From Anaerolineales bacterium (GTDB lineage: Bacteria > Chloroflexota > Anaerolineae > Anaerolineales > Villigracilaceae), in contig JAEURF010000084.1 in NCBI GenBank assembly GCA_016789205.1, positions 1 through 7,134 on the forward strand: 7,134 nucleotides of DNA. Reading direction: 5' to 3'. The notes beneath the pieces are model-generated. The model did no database searches. It was not told where the DNA came from and saw nothing but the letters and a program-made list of their open reading frames with translations. A program made the translations under genes and the position numbers. Positions 6,150 to 7,134 of the stretch are shown one piece after another. Positions within the stretch are counted from its first letter, which is position 1. Each line of letters begins with the position of its first letter.

Positions 6150-7134
6150 GTGATAAAACAATCTCATCGAAGAGATATTTATCTCCTCTTTGCCACCCGT
6201 ATCATCCGCATGTTTTGCTACGGATTTCTTTCCGTCATCCTTGTTTTATATCTCATCTCTGCTGGGCTAAGTGAAGGTCAGGCAGGCTTGTTATTCACAC
6301 TCACCTTAATCGGTGACGCCGCTATTTCACTCTGGCTCACTACCCATGCCGACCAGTTTGGAAGAAAACACACTTTATTAATTGGCGCGTTTCTCATGTT
6401 TGCGGCAGGCATCGTTTTTATAATAACAAACAATCTGCTTCTCTTAATCGTCGCCGCAATTATTGGAGTCATCAGCCCGAATGATAAAGAAATTGGTCCC
6501 TTTCTTGCAGTAGAGCAAGCAGGCTTAACACAACTCATCGCAGACCAAGCGCGTACAAAAATGTTCGCATGGTACAACTTAGGCGGTTCTTTTTCTTCAG
6601 CCGTAGGTGCATTGGCAGGCGGATGGTTGGCACAAATTTTACAAAATAACGGCTGGTCTGCGTTTGAGTCTTATCGTTTCATTTTAATAGGCTACGCAAT
6701 CGGTGGGGTTTTGCTTGCGTTTTTATTTTTTCAACTCTCGCCTAATATTGAAATTAAAAATGCAGTTATGCAAACCAAAAAAACTTTAGGGTTACATCGT
6801 TCAAAAAATGTAGTTTTCAAATTAAGCGCATTATTTGCGTTAGATGCGTTTGCGGGCGGTTTATTACTTCAAAGCATGATGGCATATTGGTTTTACATCA
6901 AATTTGGTGTGAACACAGGCGTGCTTGGCAGTATTTTCTTCGGTGCAAATATTTTGGCGGGCATCTCTGCTTTGTTAGCAGTCAAACTCGCCAAAAAATT
7001 TGGTTTGATTAACACAATGGTCTTTACTCATATTCCCTCCAACATCCTTTTGATTCTCGTACCTTTAATGCCGACTCTTCCCCTCGCCATCGGACTCTTG
7101 CTTTTACGTTTCAGCATTTCGCAAATGGATGTAC
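6150..7134 (+). CDS. Major facilitator superfamily transporter (3' partial)
   Basis: An open frame of 328 codons runs from GTG 6150 to the end of the window with no stop. Family members are usually about 400 residues, so about one fifth is missing. Many hydrophobic helices are visible. The loop between helices 2 and 3 carries the MFS motif A in the form HADQFGRKHTL (residues 66-76, Asp68, Gly71, Arg72, Lys73). After helix 4 comes a distinctive polar segment with SPNDKEIGPF (109-118) and Glu122, then YNLGGS (142-147) and a second glycine-rich helix. A polar central loop near 200-222 separates the two halves. The substrate is unknown. It follows chrA by 20 bases, and I recall MFS proteins of this type beside chromate or metal-resistance genes, so a role in anion or toxic-compound efflux is a guess. 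The start is supported by AGGAGA upstream and the basic N-terminus before helix 1. Confidence 0.88.
   Translation, partial: MIKQSHRRDIYLLFATRIIRMFCYGFLSVILVLYLISAGLSEGQAGLLFTLTLIGDAAISLWLTTHADQFGRKHTLLIGAFLMFAAGIVFIITNNLLLLIVAAIIGVISPNDKEIGPFLAVEQAGLTQLIADQARTKMFAWYNLGGSFSSAVGALAGGWLAQILQNNGWSAFESYRFILIGYAIGGVLLAFLFFQLSPNIEIKNAVMQTKKTLGLHRSKNVVFKLSALFALDAFAGGLLLQSMMAYWFYIKFGVNTGVLGSIFFGANILAGISALLAVKLAKKFGLINTMVFTHIPSNILLILVPLMPTLPLAIGLLLLRFSISQMDV

Noticed and set aside
6278..6577. 99-residue open frame on the minus strand inside the MFS gene
   Set aside because: It is antisense to the motif A region of a clear transporter and has no family features.

Overview
The window has moderate to low GC (about 40% in most genes, judged by eye) and looks like a bacterial chromosome fragment. 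A chlorobacterial host (Chloroflexota, perhaps Anaerolineae) is my best guess. It rests on the helicase architecture and on a hairpin repeat translated as LTPSPSP that I associate with such genomes. This is recollection and inference, because no taxonomic marker gene is present.

Layout. (1) Bases 1-804, plus strand: the 3' part of a flippase-like membrane protein of the lysylphosphatidylglycerol synthase TM / UPF0104 family, cut by the window edge. (2) Bases 809-2338, minus strand, converging on the first gene with a 4-base gap: a polytopic GT-C type (ArnT/PMT-like) glycosyltransferase, clearly more AT-rich than its neighbours. (3) Bases 2339-2364: a 26-base divergent spacer with overlapping -10-like boxes. 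(4) Bases 2365-4932, plus strand: a large DEAH-type superfamily 2 helicase with a C-terminal DUF1998/MrfA-like zinc domain, into which a complete HNH nuclease module is inserted. The same gene carries a short in-frame hairpin repeat, and it ends inside a 53-base near-perfect palindrome. (5) Bases 4966-6129: a two-domain chromate transporter (ChrA/CHR family) starting on the base after that palindrome. (6) Bases 6150-7134: a major facilitator transporter with a good ribosome binding site, cut by the right edge of the window.

How the genes may work together. The helicase, chrA and MFS genes are co-directional with short gaps (33 and 20 bases), so they could be one transcription unit. The chrA-MFS pair is the most convincing functional couple, as an anion-efflux or resistance pair. 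The helicase is likely a DNA repair or DNA processing enzyme of the MrfA/YprA type and may be only a positional neighbour. The flippase-like protein and the glycosyltransferase both fit envelope lipid or glycan work, but they are on opposite strands and need not be linked.

The most unusual material is in and just after the helicase gene: the HNH insertion, the coding hairpin repeat, and the palindrome that supplies the stop codon and abuts the next start codon. I did not see a CRISPR array, tRNA, rRNA or transposase. No gene-free stretch exceeds 300 bases.
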